Of a stretch of DNA of 64,000 nt, positions 1-13,730 are shown in pieces. Location of the stretch: the NCBI GenBank assembly GCA_018873245.2, contig JAEMBT020000003.1, positions 6,405,843 to 6,469,842 on the forward strand. The letters run 5' to 3'. This stretch comes from Archegozetes longisetosus. Taxonomy: Eukaryota > Arthropoda > Arachnida > Sarcoptiformes > Trhypochthoniidae. Position 1 is the first letter of the stretch. Each line of letters begins with the position of its first letter. Made by a program: the position numbers and the translations under genes. The notes below the pieces were generated by a model. It was not told where the DNA came from. It searched no databases and saw only the letters and a program-made list of their open reading frames with translations.

Positions 1-749
1 CATCCAAAATCCATTATAATGATTCATAACAATTAGTATTTAATAGTACAGTACATCTATTTTTTGGGAACTTTATGTATGCGCTTTGCACTTCTACTTA
101 ACTCTTCATATTATTCTTTATATCATTTCTTCTCTAACATCAATCAAAGCGCTTTAAGGCCGGAATTTCAATTGCAATCAAAATTGAATACATATCCCTG
201 TATTCTTCTGGGCATTAATATATTCAATTGTTTTTTAGATTCAAAAATTTGTCTATTTTTATATAAAACCTGTTGCCCGAAAGTGTTGTCGACTTAGTTT
301 AATAATAATTCGGATTGAGTTGCAATTTATTATAATTATAAGAGCCTACTGAAAATCATTATCGTTAATAATCATAATAATTATGGCACATAAAAAAAAT
401 TAACGCGAGCATAATATTCAATTTTAGCACGACTTCAATAAATCTGCTCATATTTGCTAACACTTTGTTTAAGAGTGAAAACTTGACAAAAAAAAGTTAA
501 TACGTTTATCTGTTCTATGAAAACGTTTAGGAGTACTAAACCCCAATCACTTAATCTTATATACATTTCTTGTAAAAAGAGTATAATCAATACTTTTTCC
601 TACTAACCAAATCTGTGAGTATTTTCCTATAAACTTATTATATTACATAATTCGGCATTTTGTCACTTATTTAAATTCATTTAAATTCATTTAAATTAAT
701 TCAATTCAATTATTACAAGTACACAAAAAACATCTTTTCGCGAATAAGC
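1..749. other. 3' flank of labial, no gene seen
   Basis: AT-rich sequence downstream of the labial stop codon. It probably contains the labial 3' UTR. A minus-strand AATAAA lies at 331-326, about 420 nt past the stop, and is a candidate polyadenylation signal only. A short tandem of a TTTAAATTCA-like unit lies near 669-712. No protein-like reading frame was recognised. Confidence 0.5.
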
Positions 750-1809
750 TTACTGTGCATTAGAAGAACCATCACTTAGTTTTGGCGAATTTGGTGATAG
801 AGATGCAGGATTTGATGAGTCTGAGTGTGCGGCAGATACTGATGAGCCTTGAGTTGTTCCTGATGGCGGTGGAGTCGATGTATCCGATGGTATTAAGCCT
901 TCTTTCATTCTCTTTTTCTGTTTCATTCTTCGGTTTTGAAACCATATCTTAACAGAAATGCAAAACAGATCAGATTAGACAACTTTGAAACTGAAGTTTG
1001 GTTAGGCTTTTTTGCGCTTAAATAGAGTCTAATTAGAAAAATATTAGCTTTTAAGTACCTTAACTTGCGTTTCGTTTAACTGCAAAGCGGTTGCGATTTC
1101 TATCCTTCGCGCACGAGTCAAATATTTATTAAAATGAAATTCTTTTTCTAATTCGGTTAACTGTTTTGTAGTGAAATTAGTTCTTCCCGTATTGTTAGCT
1201 GCCAGACCAGCTGCAATGCTCGCTGAAGAAGAACAATTGGAGACCGTAACTGCTGATTGTGGCGCACCATTAAAACCAAAATCCGGAGTTTTATTAACTA
1301 AAAAGGAGAAGAAAAACAAAAATGGTTAGACTGTAAAAACTGTTGGTCCTATTGAGTTACAGAGCACACATTGTGTTCAAACAAATTCATTTTTAGCCGT
1401 TTTGGTAAAATTAAGTGTGGATCATTTACAAACAAACGGTTTTTAGTTTTTTTGTTTACTTGTTCTCACATCTCAGCAGAAAATAAATAGTTATCACATC
1501 CGACCACAAAATAAATAGTTATCGCTTTAACCCCGAGACCGTTAACAAGTTAGGCTTTCCTAAGTCAATGCCACAACTATTAATCGTGAACAAAACAATT
1601 AATCATGTCCACTATTCATTGCCCTATTGCTACCTTACACTGCACTACTTCACTAAACTATCCACAGCTCTAGTCTTTCTCACATCTTCATTCAGACCCT
1701 GTCTCTCTGTTACGCCAACCCGTCTTATGCTTTCTTTAAATCAGTGAAACTAATGATAAGTGAATAGAATAGCAAATGCCGGTCTATTTTCAATGAAAAG
1801 TAAGGATTT

Positions 1810-1845
<36 letters not shown>

Positions 1846-3484
1846 GTGAGTGAGTGAGTGAGTGAGTTTTAAAGAATGCCATTGATCTAAAAATCAATAG
1901 ATAGTGGAAGAAGCATCTGTTTAGCTCTGTTACCAAAAACACCTGTTGACTTCTTAAACTGACTGCTAATTTAACTCAACTTAGATTTGTTGGTATGCAG
2001 TTGAAAGAAATTTGGAATCAATGTGAGTTAGATTTTAGGGCAAATCTGTTATTAATTAAGTCCAGTAGTGATGGTTAGTGTGTGAGGTCAGGATGAAGTG
2101 TGTGATTCTGATAATTAAATTAGCAAATCTGCTCAAATTTCTCGCTCACTAATTGATTTATTAGATGGCAAAACAGGACGCGGTTCTCGCCTTTGACAAA
2201 TTCAGACCGAAATCGGTAACTATATTGAAATGTAACACATTTTAAACACACAGAAGTGTAGAGTGACACACAATTTATGGCTTATTTTCACAAGAATACT
2301 GTCCAGTGCCCTAATAATGTTAGAGGCTTTCGCAGAATTTATTGCTTTTAGAGTCGGTCGCGCGGCTGAGACTACATTAAAGTACTCTCACCACCGTCAT
2401 TGCATTCTTGAGTATGATTTATGACATAATAAATGCAACTTTCTCTCCAGTTTCCCTTTTCTTACTCATATTGACTCATTCGCACCAATACGGTAGAGCT
2501 CCAAATAACACATAAATGCTATGGAATTGCATTTCATTCTAACATAATTCATACTCATATCACAGCCTTATCTCGAATTAACACCAAATTAAACCTTAAC
2601 CAAAACTCACCATTAGGTTTGGGTATATTGCGTTTGACTTGCATCCACTTGTATTGTGGCACTGGTGCTGCTGCCATCACCGAATTGGCTTGTGATGGAC
2701 CATGCCTTGTATTAGTGTGATGGTGATGATGATGGTGTGGTGAGTGATGCAAATGAGATGCCAAATGGTTCAGATGGTATGCACCGCCATTCAGCTGACT
2801 GCAAGTCATATCTGCAAACTGTGAGGCATCGGTATAGTGGCCAGAATGAAGTGCTGCTTGATGATGGCCTGTACTGCCATTACGTCGCGCTAATAGACCC
2901 GCATCCAGATATGTCGGGTATTGTGGTGTTGATGTCGGGCCACCAGTAATACTCGTTCTAACAGCACAATCAGAGAGTGCTGCTGATATCATATCTTGAT
3001 GTCCACTAGATAGCTGTCCGCCATCCCCATGAGAAAAATCTCGGTATTGGTGAGGATAGCTTTGATGAGTGGAAGTGACTGATAGTTGTGGCGGGCCTTG
3101 TGCTACGGGCGGACCCAATGCTGGCCCTTGTGCTACAACAGACCCCGTTCGAGCATCACTATAATGACTAAGCCTTTGATGATGGGGTGGGACTGGATTT
3201 GTGGCATAATTCGGTTGTGTGTCTAAATTGGTATAACTTAATCCATTTGTCTCATTGATGATTCCGTCGCTGAACTGGTGCGGTGCTGACATGTGAAGAG
3301 ATGACGCATAATGGCTCGTTGTCGGTGCAGCTCCTGCTATGATACCAGTGGTGGAGGCAGCAGACAATTCATTAGATGCCTGATAGTATGCTAGGTCTGG
3401 ATGATGATAGTTCTGGTAATCACTAGTTGCTGAGCCATTATGACAAACACTCGCACCATAAACAACATTAGAGTTCATAATCAT
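750..3484 (-). CDS. lab: Labial (Hox1) homeodomain transcription factor, 3 exons
   Basis: Anterior Hox transcription factor, expected to act in the nucleus with Extradenticle/Pbx. Exons read from splice sites are 3484-2611, 1297-1059 and 947-750 (introns 1313 and 111 nt). The phases agree and give 436 aa. Translation starts at the first ATG after an in-frame TAA; a TTG just upstream is not a credible start. The N-terminal region is rich in Ser, Gln and His, with a run of seven His. A labial-type hexapeptide YKWMQVKRN lies at about residues 278-286. The homeodomain spans about 326-385, starts [10 protein letters not shown], contains [15 protein letters not shown] and ends [16 protein letters not shown], which is diagnostic for labial. 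A short Ser/Pro-rich tail follows. The second intron splits the homeobox after homeodomain residue 46. Donors are GTGAGT and GTACTT. The gene sits at the 3' end of the cluster, transcribed away from proboscipedia. Confidence 0.95.
1298..2610 (-). other. labial intron 1
   Basis: Intron between the hexapeptide exon and the homeobox exon. The donor is G|GTGAGT at 2610 and the acceptor is a pyrimidine-rich tract ending TTTTTAG at 1298. It carries a GA tract followed by a GTGA tract (about 1814-1867). No open frame of interest was seen. Confidence 0.85.
1814..1867. repeat. (GA)n then (GTGA)n microsatellite
   Basis: Uninterrupted GA dinucleotides up to about 1841 pass directly into about six copies of a GTGA tetranucleotide. 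It lies inside labial intron 1. This is a simple repeat, and could also offer GAGA-type binding sites. Confidence 0.95.
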
Positions 3485-4604
3485 TGGAGAGTTTGCACTC
3501 AATTACATATCAAACCAAACAACACAAACACAATCAACTGAACTGCTATTAAGTTAATAGCATTAACTGAACAGCTTTAATAAAAGTTATAAATTTCATT
3601 ATTTTAGTTATCTGTCAGTAGTTTGAAAAAGAAGTTATAAAAAATGGATTTGATGTTATGATAGGGATGTTGATTGTGGTGGCAATTGTAAGGCCGCGTT
3701 CACATTAAATTAAGTTCTGGTTGTGGAATAGGGCACAAACTAATATGGGTGTCAAAGAAAGGCAAGCATACGTCAGAGACTGGCGACCAATGCAGTGCCC
3801 AATTGGCCATTCTGTCAGCTCTGCTCTAGAGATACACCGATACACCACTGTTGGGATCGGTTCTGCAAGTTTTCAGCTCCGGTGCAACTGCTTCTCTCCT
3901 ATTGCATCCACGATTACTTGTCAGCAAAAAGTTGTGTTGCTTTCGGGCTTTACTTCACTCACAAGTTGAACAATCCATTCATTATAACAATTAACTTAAG
4001 GTATGTCAGACTTAATATTTGAATCACGATCGCAGCAATTGTCAAATCTTTCCTAATTAAGGCTTTGTTCGCACTGAGACTTTCTCTGTTTTTTATGATT
4101 TGTGTAACTCTCACTTTCTTGTCTTCTTAGTCTTAGGCTTAGGGAAAACTGTTTATGAGGCACAACAGAGTTGCTGTTGCTTTATATCAATGGTAACGCC
4201 CAGAGTATGCGTCTATGCGCTAAACATGAGTTGTTGGCTCAACGATTTGCTTTTGGCAGAGTTACTGCCAAGCCATAATAGTAATAATAATAATAATATT
4301 ACTTAAATATAAGAATAACAATATAACAACACAACAAAATACTCTTTCATAAGGGATCAAAATAGTGAGCAACCTGTGGTTTTTCACAAAATCTAATCAA
4401 AATAGCTTGACCTCATCTGAGCGCTAGTGTGCTTCACTCATTCTAAACTATTAACTTGTCCTGACAAATGATCTTGTGCGGATCGCCCGTTTGAAGATGT
4501 TATTAATTATCACCACTTTAAATATAAGTGTGTTTATCGCCTACTGTTGAGCCTACTATCTAGAGGCGCATCATTAGAGACTATCGTTTGGGACTATCGT
4601 TTCA

Positions 4605-4616
4605 AACTATAGTTTG
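4605..4616. repeat. Short perfect palindrome next to a direct repeat
   Basis: AAACTATAGTTT is a perfect 12-bp palindrome. It is preceded by two copies of GGACTATCGTTT-like sequence at about 4577-4602. Function unknown; it could be a protein-binding site or chance. Confidence 0.5.
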
Positions 4617-6909
4617 CGGCTAAATGAGAGAAAGGCCTGAAACCAATACGCTTTTCAGGTGCTAAATGTTTATCAATGTTCCCACGCTATCATTCTTAAC
4701 ATTTGTCTCATATCCCATTCCCAAATGAATATTTAAGTCCACTTCTAAAACGCCAGATAATGGCTTAAGAGGCGGTAATAGCAGTTTTGAGCATTTATAA
4801 TATTGGTTTTGTCCCCCTATCTGTTCATCCCTCCCTTTCTTCTTTTGATGTTGTGTTGCTTACAAGAAGTCCTTCATAGTCAAGATTCCTTTGGAATAGT
4901 TTTTAATGTTATGCTAGTATAGTATAAGATGTATAGACGTATGAATGTATAGAACAGTTTAGGTGCAACCGGTTTTTTGCGAACTGGCCTTTCTCCCAAT
5001 GATTGACATTGCAATGTCTTATCATATATGTTGTAAAGAATAGTCCATATATTTTGCAACCAAAACCCATAAGACATTTTATTTTATAAAAACAAAAATA
5101 ACTCCATTGTTTTCACATTACAACTAACATCAGGGGTTACAGTAATTCATTTCCTGTGCAGCAGACTCTTAGTTAAGAGACTCATTGCACTGGAACCATG
5201 AGGTAGAGGACAGATGTGCATCTTTTTGAGCAATTGATTTTTCTCTATTAGCTAACTGCTATGCAATTGTCTCTAATCAAGTTGAGCGCCGATTGTATGC
5301 TCAGGTGATACTTTCACTACCGATCTGGCATAAGCCGTTTCAACCACTTTCCAATATTTGTTTGTTTTACGCTAACTTTGTTTCAAATATAAATATTCCA
5401 GTTTCACTTGAGGTACAGAAGAGAGTATTTTTCACTATTTCAGTCGCAACTTTCTCTGTTTGAGCCTAAATGTTGAATGAAATGTTGAATGAGCCAAGTT
5501 TGTTATACTAAGATACCAAGATACATCCACATACTAATCAAACATCCATTAATCAATATATTGTTACTAAAATGTTAATCCAAAGTTTAAAAGCTTTAAT
5601 TGAACTAGCAGCTAGAATAATGTTAGTCCATTGAATTTAGAGATAGGAGTCTTCTCCAAATCGATTATTTATGTTGCTCTTATTGAAACTGTTCACGAGT
5701 AATGCTATCAAATAGAGAGTACTTACTTTTTGGTGATTAATTAGCAAAACCACTCAGTCAGTACTCAATTATCAGCGTTCTCAAATCTTTTAGTAATATT
5801 AATCAACGCATAAGTAATAATCTTGTCATTCTGTTCTTCACAAACGCTTTTCGTATTACATTCATTTATTTAATTCTTATTTAAATTCTTGATTTTAATC
5901 TAAAGGCCTTTCTGTTAATTTGTATTTAATTATTGCTCCTTAACTATCCAAAAACTTCAAGTTAAAATCAAGTTGAAATTGAACCAAAATCAAGTTATCA
6001 TTTGATAAGATTGATTGCATACAAATGACCATTTAAGTGAAGAGTCAATGTTTCTGAATATTTATCTTTATCTTGAAGACCAAAGTAAGAAGTACACCAG
6101 CCCCAAAGCTTATAAATATAAATGAGCTCAAGTTATGGCGAGTCGAGATTTTAGTGAAAAAGTATTTCCATTCAATACTAGTATACACTCGCAATGTTTT
6201 ATTCATATTCATATAGATTTACTAAAATATATTCTTATATAGAATAATTATGACACTCCTCGAAACAAACATTTGAACCTACATAATGAATTAATATAAA
6301 TTTTGATCGAACAAATTCTTAATATATGTTAGATGTTTGCATGAAATCTGCCGTTTCAACCATTGCCGCTTATTCAAGACTACACATACTGAAGACTTAT
6401 ACTAGCAATGATTTGATAATATACTTTCTTATGTTAATTTATTTCAATAATAAAGAGTTAGATTTGAAGTATAACCATTTTGCAGAATTATGTCATACTT
6501 AAATTGAAACTGAATAAAGTTATCAAAAAGAATTATTATCTTAATTGGTCTCCTTTTATTCAAACTATAATTTGACACAAAGTAATTACTTAGTGTTGAA
6601 CTTAAAAATATGATTATTAATATTGATTATACAAAGTTTTAGTGTTTACTTAAACAGAAAATGCGATATTTTAATGCGTTAAACTAACAACAACATCATA
6701 GTATATATGTAGTGATATGAAAGGTATAAATCTTAATACTGAGCGCAATGAATATTTGCAACGGATGGTTAAACATTAAAATATGGATCGAATGGATAGC
6801 GTGCACGGCTGTTTTGCTACGCTTTCTGAGCGAGTTTTTGCGTGTGAGAACTGCCACTACATAGATTCACATAGAGCTGAGTGACGCGAGTATAAAATTG
6901 TTCTCTCTC

Positions 6910-6927
6910 TATATATATATATATATA
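6910..6927. repeat. (TA)n microsatellite
   Basis: About nine TA dinucleotides preceded by a short CT run, in the labial-pb intergenic region. Confidence 0.9.
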
Positions 6928-7820
6928 AGATTGTTCTCTACAAAAACTCTCAGGCAAAACATCAGTTTATTATTCTGCCAAATAAATGGTAATAATGCTG
7001 GACGTGCTTTGGACAGCTTTCAAATATTTCGTATTTTAAGGCACATAATACAAGCACTATTACAGTACATGCTCGAAATATATACATGTCAAGCATTTAG
7101 TTTTAGGCAAATTTTACTGCAGTGTATGTTATGGTTTAGGAAAATTTGAAATATTGTCTGACATGAAAATAAAGCAGTATTTATACTGATGAAATATGTT
7201 GCTCACATAGGCAGACATAGAGGTTACATAAAACCTAACGCCAGTGTTGCGCTTTTTTAAATGATTGAGGAAAGCATTTGAACATTTTCCCGAACTCTTA
7301 TAAATCCTCAGAGATCACTAGTGGAGTATATATCATATCAAGTGAGACAATCTCGTATTACCTTTTGAAGAGTTTATTATATATACATGCAGAAAAAATG
7401 AGCTATTTCACCATTTCAAACATACGCTTTCTTAAAACTAATTTATCATTCATTCTGACTCGCTTTCAAGTTGGCCTTAAATTCTTTTTAATTAAACAAA
7501 ACTAGAAGTCAAACGGTTTTGGTTCTCTTAATACATAGGAACAGATGAAAGCAAAGTCATACTTGACTCGCTTGGCTCAGCTCCACCATATCTTTGCTGT
7601 TGAGATAATATTTTTTGACTGCTTCATAAGAATTCAAGTGAGAGAGCATCTGAGACACGGAAATGATAGTCTTTTCCTATCAGTTGTTAGTTTGTTTTTG
7701 AGTACATTAAGCTTAGGTAAACCCAAGCGATGCACTTAATTCAGTTGCTTTTAGTGTTCAGAATTAAGGCACTCTCTATGGACATGACTAGCATTGGACT
7801 GATATTGCATCTCATGTTGA

Positions 7821-7822
<2 letters not shown>

Positions 7823-7878
<56 letters not shown>

Positions 7879-7897
7879 TGTATGTATGTATGTATGC
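7823..7897. repeat. (TG)n / (TATG)n microsatellite
   Basis: Long TG run (about 7823-7871) that degrades into TATG and GTAT tetranucleotides. Frames across it encode only Val-Cys repeats and are not genes. Confidence 0.95.
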
Positions 7898-8208
7898 TTT
7901 TGCATAGGCAAAGGCAGACTCTAATCGATAAGAAGGTCTTAGCTCAGCAATAACACAATAATAGAAGGCTCAATGTGGCGAACACTAAAATCTAATCGAT
8001 TGCTTCTAAAAGACTATTTTGAATTACTTGCCAGTCGTGTTAACTTACTCTCTATGTGCTAGACTTGTTCTGTTCACAGTCCAAGAGCTAAGCCATCAAA
8101 ATCAAATGCATGCGCGCGCGAATCAGGTGATGGATAAGCACCAATTTAAGTGTCCATTTCTCACCATAAACCAATTGATTAATACAAGAAGGTATCGGAA
8201 TAGGATTG

Positions 8209-8239
8209 GAGTGTGTGTGTGTGTGTGTGTATGTGTGTA
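8209..8239. repeat. (GT)n microsatellite
   Basis: About ten GT dinucleotides followed by an imperfect GTAT/GTGT extension, in intergenic DNA. Confidence 0.9.
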
Positions 8240-9061
8240 TTAGAGAGAAGTCTAGATTCTGGTAGCGTCATATGTACACAATTGGATGGCCTGAGTGATG
8301 CTTAGTTTGATAAATTAGTTTCCCTATAAACATAACATAGCGTAACATTAACTATTATGGCAATTTATTACTTATAATGATTAATGATTTGTGTTGCCTT
8401 TTTTATTTGTATAAAGAGACAAACACACACTCACATACTTACACACTTTGTCTGACACATACACACTTACATACTTATGTACAAAAGAGGTGCTTTCCGA
8501 GCTAATTGGGGTTTGGCTTATATTATATAAACTGTTGAAATTATTGATGATTGATGCCATTGCCAATAAATTATATCAACTAGTCTTACGCTTTTACTCT
8601 CAATTCAAATGCTTTAAACTCAATACACTATATATATATATACACAAACTTTATATGTATAGCCTGTATATAATAGTACTGTTCATTTATATGTAAGTTT
8701 ATGAGTATGTGTTAGTGTGTGTGCCATTAAGTTCATAAGTAATATATTATGTTTTACTATATAGGTGTAAGTGAGCACCACTAAAAATGGGGCGAGACAT
8801 TCAGCTCAGCTTTGAGACTCTGGAAAGATTAATGTGGTGCGAGTGTCATGTGTTGTTGTAGAGCAGATTCTCTTGTAAACAGCCACAAAACTCATGTTCT
8901 TTGTAGAGTACTTGGGGCCTCCTCTTTGACAAACGGCTACCATTTATCAATCTTGCTCTTTATATACGGCCAATTCAATAACCATTTTTATAAAATTATA
9001 CAACTTTTCTTTTATTATAACTCGTAGAATGAGAGATAAAGTAAGCATTGAGTTCAACTGT

Positions 9062-9129
9062 GCTTATGCTTATGTTTATTCCTATTCTTATTGCTATTGC
9101 TATTCGTATTCCTATTCTTATTTGTATTG
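9062..9129. repeat. Imperfect hexanucleotide tandem (TATTSC-like)
   Basis: Runs of TATTCC, TATTGC and TATTCT hexamers on the plus strand make a short minisatellite. Its frames translate as Tyr-Ser-Tyr repeats or hydrophobic runs and should not be called genes. Confidence 0.8.
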
Positions 9130-11305
9130 TAAAGAGTACTCATCTTTTATCAGAGTTGTATGGTGTAAGTGGCATCTTTTGCACTACATCTGGAGCCAAG
9201 TCCCCACTGCTTACTTATGTATGTATTCGCATCTATGTATTCGTGATGCCCAATCCCTTGTCTTCTGCATATTATTATTATTTAAAAGCAGAAAAACTCC
9301 GTTAAGGTTGTCAGTACGCTAAGGTCAGAGATGGCAATTTGGCTGTTTGCTCATTGGTTAAAACATTTCGCTATTAATACTATTCCTGTAACTTGTAGTA
9401 CATAAGCTCCAGTATTTGGGATTGAGCTTTGCCTTAATATATATTAGTGAGCAGTAAGCGGCTCACAACTCAGGGGAAAAGGACCACAACTAAAATCCAT
9501 TATTTGTGTGTGGGATAGCATTCATGAGGGGTGCAGTTATGGCTGACTCAAAAACAAGCTTTTCATATAACAGATGCTATCATCACAAGAGCTAAAATTT
9601 GAACTAAAAAATAAGAGAAAAATAAGCCAAAGCGGTTTCAGACATACTGCAAAATAATTCAAACAATTTTCTACGCAGATTATTCCGAGCGCATTCTTTT
9701 CTAATAGAATCAAGAATTGAAGAATTGAATGCACTTTTGACTTCAGTGAAAGCCAACTAACTTTTTGGCAATTTCTCATTTCTAGAATAAGATCGAGAGA
9801 CCGCATAAGCTTTTTGAAGTATTATCAATAAATTTGACAGCTATGATATGACGCAACTGTGAGTCTCAAACTGACGACAAGAAAATGATTTGAATAATTT
9901 AGTTTAGTTTGGTTTAGTTTGGTGATTTATGACCATTTCTCACGCAATGCATAGGGGGGTAGTATGTAGTAAAAAGAGTTTTTTAGTCAATGCAGAGCGC
10001 ATTTGTGGAGCGCGCTATATGCCAGTGGTCATTGGGTATATGATATGTAATGATAAATGAGTGTCTTACGTGCCTGTAACTAACACCTTACTCGATTAAG
10101 ATTGATGTTCAATATTTTTGCTTAAATATTACCACCAATTCGCTCTAACATCTATTCTATAGTTTTCTTATCACATTATTTCTTCATAAATATTTCTTTT
10201 TCTACACTTTATTTCTATTCCTTTACTACTTATTCAAATGGTTTGCTTAAAAGTTTTGGTGTAAAGTTGCTCTCGTTCTATAGGATGCTTTTTGTTGATT
10301 AGCAGCACTTTAAAAATCATACTCTCAATAAGTTTCAAACTTGGATCCGTTATTTTTCCTAATTGAAAATTTGATAGATTATTCTGAGTAAGAAGTTTTT
10401 GTGTGGCATTTATTTTTGGAGAACCAAAGTATTGACACAAGATCTATAAGTTTAGCATTTATTTAGTACAAGTTATGTTTTGGAAAAGTTTGAAAACATC
10501 AATATATAGATACGAAATGCATTACTGAAGTATAGGGAGTTAGTTATATGGAGTTGGATTGTGTTAGTGTAGTGTAGAGTACAATGCGCTTTGTGCAACA
10601 TATTTGCAGTACAGTATGTGTGTATATGTATATGTCAATTCTCTTCTATTTTCCCCTTCATATTTCCCTTTATCAAAAAGCCTGACGTTGTAATGAGTAG
10701 GTTCTCTGAGTTTCAAACGGAGAGAAAAAGCCCGCCTAGTGATCCATCATTGTCCATAGTCAAGAAATATTCGGCACAGCATTTGTGCCAACCATCAAGT
10801 GCTGCGGCGACCAAAGCAAAACTTTTTCCAAGTTGAGCATCGCTACAATAACGCTGTTGGCGTATAACAAGCATGTGCCCGATCTAAATGTAATTATAAT
10901 CACTGCACGAAATAGGCGGCAACAAAATATGTATTATTGCTAAACCAACTTCTAAGCAAACCTTCCAGCTTTGTTTCTCTTTTATAAAACTAAATGCTTA
11001 TAATAAACTAGTTTTATCTTTCTTATATTAATTTTTATAGGATCGCATTTCATCATTCCTTTCCAACTATTGTGCACCAGTTTTTCATACTATGCTCTCC
11101 AGACTAAACTTTTCCATTCTATTTCAATGCAAATAATTCATTCAATTCTTACAGAATCCGGAATTAAAAGTGTCTTTTCTAAGTTCAATGTTATGTTTGA
11201 TAAACTGAAAGTAAACAGAAGATATTTAAACAAACAAAGGGAGCTAATAGAGTTGATAATCAGTTGATTCATGGCTAGAAATGAGTTAATATAAGCTTAA
11301 CTAAA

Positions 11306-11368
11306 ACTGTAAGCATAGCAATGACTGTAAGCTCAGCCATAACTGTAAGCCTAGCAATAACTGTAAGC
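11306..11368. repeat. 18-bp minisatellite, 3.5 copies
   Basis: Three and a half copies of an 18-bp unit beginning ACTGTAAGC, at 11306, 11324, 11342 and 11360. Divergence is mostly in the second half of the unit. Confidence 0.9.
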
Positions 11369-12902
11369 AGAGATCATCGATGTGTTTGCAGAAAGTATCA
11401 CTTGAATGCCCCCTTTTTTATTTTATAATGGATTATGCAATTAATTCGTTGTTTCCGATTAAGTACTTGACAGCAACAACTTATGTGTGATAGAGTGCTA
11501 CAAATCGCCACATCCATCATTAAGTGTCGACAAAAATAATTTTCTCTACTATTTTTGTACTCCATTGCGAGTCAACAGATGGCGACACGATCTCCTTAAA
11601 AGCACCAAAACTCAAATCGAAAAGTTAGCTTCAAATTGATGGTGCATTAGTTAGTCTATAAAACTACTGATCGCTAATAGTATGAAATTTGTAGAAATTC
11701 ACTCTGGCAATATTTCTGTTATCATAAATTGAATTCCTAATTCATATGGACTCGAATTTTTTGCTAATATGAAAAAGTTATGTGAATGTGTTTTTTATTC
11801 AATTTTATTAACTTTATTATATATTATGCATTCAGAGGTTGAATAAAGAAAAAAGTTTTTATAGTGCAGTTTTGTGTGTATAAAAAATCAAATCTATTGC
11901 TATGCATTAGAGCTCAAATCTGAATTCGCTTCTTATCAGTGTTTTCACATTGAAAAGCATAACAGAAAATATTGAGTTTCGATTTTATAATTTAAGACGA
12001 ATTTATAGTAGTTTTATCACTCAGAGCCATCAGTTGAGACAAACTGACTTGTTGTTAGACTTTATTAAACAAGATCTAAAGGGCTGATATGAGTGGGTTT
12101 TCAGTTGAGAATATGCACAAAAGTTAACGATATGTAGAATATAGTTTGGCTCAACACACAATAAGTGAATACAACCAACATCTCATTGTGTTGACATTCT
12201 TCTATTGCTAAGATATAAATTTATCCTTCATTCACGTTTCCATTTTTCTCTTTTATACTTATTATAATAAAAAAGCAAAAGAATCGATAACATGCTATCT
12301 CTTTCTACATATTCTTCATCATTCTTTCAACAACAAAAACTCAAGGCATAAAAGAAGAAAAGTTTGTTGGACGCAAAGGATCTGTGGTTTCTTCTCATAC
12401 TTATTGGACCATTAGTTAAATTCATTTTGTGACAGACTAACAGAGGATTTCCTTAGGATTACTGTAAAAAGATTGGGTTATAGTTAAGCGATAGAATCTG
12501 AATATAAGAAAATGGATCTTGTTGGTGAACAATAACAGACAAATCCGAAACCATTAGAATGAAAGATCAAAACAGTTTAAAAACAAAAAGAATTGGAGTT
12601 TAATAGTAGAGAGAAGAAAAAGATAGGATTGCAAACTGTGAAGATTAATAGTGGATGACATGCGACAATTTAGAGGCACGTATATATTGCGATGTTAGTG
12701 AAGTACTGTTTTTGATATATGACTTGTTCTTTCTGTTTATTATATCTGATCGGTCCCTTTGCTGCTTCTGTTCTGCTTGGATGCTCTCCTAAGTTCAGAT
12801 TCGGCACTGACAGCAACGTCAGGAGGGGAAACACTGCAAAATGATTGATCGGATTGCAAAGAGAGAGTGCATGTTATTCTTCCCTATCCTCTTCTCTACA
12901 CT

Positions 12903-13170
12903 TCTCTCTCTCTCTCTCTCGCAAGCTTTTGCCCTTTTTTAGGTTCCTTTCCTTTCTATGCTTTCTATACTTTCTATGCTTCCTATGCTTCCAATGCTGA
13001 ATCTTTGTTGATAACGGATTTGCATGCAGTGAGAGATAGCAGGATGAACTGTGTGTCAGTTTAGGAGAGAGATTCTCAGAGATCTGACTCAAGCATATGA
13101 GAGAGTATTCACATAAATGAACGAGAGAGATATGAGAGTGATATGAGAGTCATGCGAGAGAGACACGAGA
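12903..13170. repeat. CT/GA-rich low-complexity block
   Basis: A CT run (12903-12920), a CTTTCTATG-type tandem (about 12952-12990) and dispersed GAGA motifs up to about 13170. It is purine/pyrimidine-asymmetric, so both strands show spurious frames. Confidence 0.8.
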
Positions 13171-13693
13171 GGAAAAGAGTCCAAAAGAGACGAAGAAGAA
13201 AGAGTACGCATGAAAGACTGGTCTATCTCTACATTATAGCGCTCATATCTGCTCACGTATAATCATATACATTTATATATCTGAATATAACTTGTTTTCT
13301 CTCTCATCCCTCACAGTCACATCTCTCAACTATTCCAAACAGGCATTTCAGATCAGATTCTATGTCTCTGCAATTCACTATAATTCTCTATTCTTTAATA
13401 TCACTCGCATATCTTCACAATGACCTGTATTTGTCTTTTCTTTTCTTTTTCTTTACTCATTTCCATATGAGCCAAAATAAAAGTGAGAACTCAGCAGTTC
13501 AGCACTTCAATAGCTCGCCTGATATTCTTTCTTTTGAGTTCCCTATATATGCAGCTGTCTTCTTGTCTTCTTCTTCTTCTACTTCTTTCTAAGCATAACG
13601 CATAACCAGCTGACGCTCTCTCGATGTCCTTTTCTTTTCTGCCAAACTTGAAGACATAACTTACTATACACTACACTCTCTTCGATTGTGTGC

Positions 13694-13694
<1 letters not shown>

Positions 13695-13724
<30 letters not shown>
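13695..13724. repeat. (GA)n microsatellite
   Basis: About fourteen uninterrupted GA dinucleotides in the labial-pb intergenic region. Confidence 0.95.

Positions 13725-13730
<6 letters not shown>

Noticed and set aside
2737-2949. Plus-strand frame opposite labial exon 1
   Set aside because: Shadow of the labial coding exon. The minus-strand frame carries the hexapeptide and correct splice phase.
7730-8243. Frames rich in Val-Cys repeats
   Set aside because: They translate the TG microsatellites and have no other protein-like sequence.
9029-9322. Two overlapping plus-strand frames of 85-97 codons
   Set aside because: Their distinctive residues come from the TATTSC tandem; no domain and no conserved motif.
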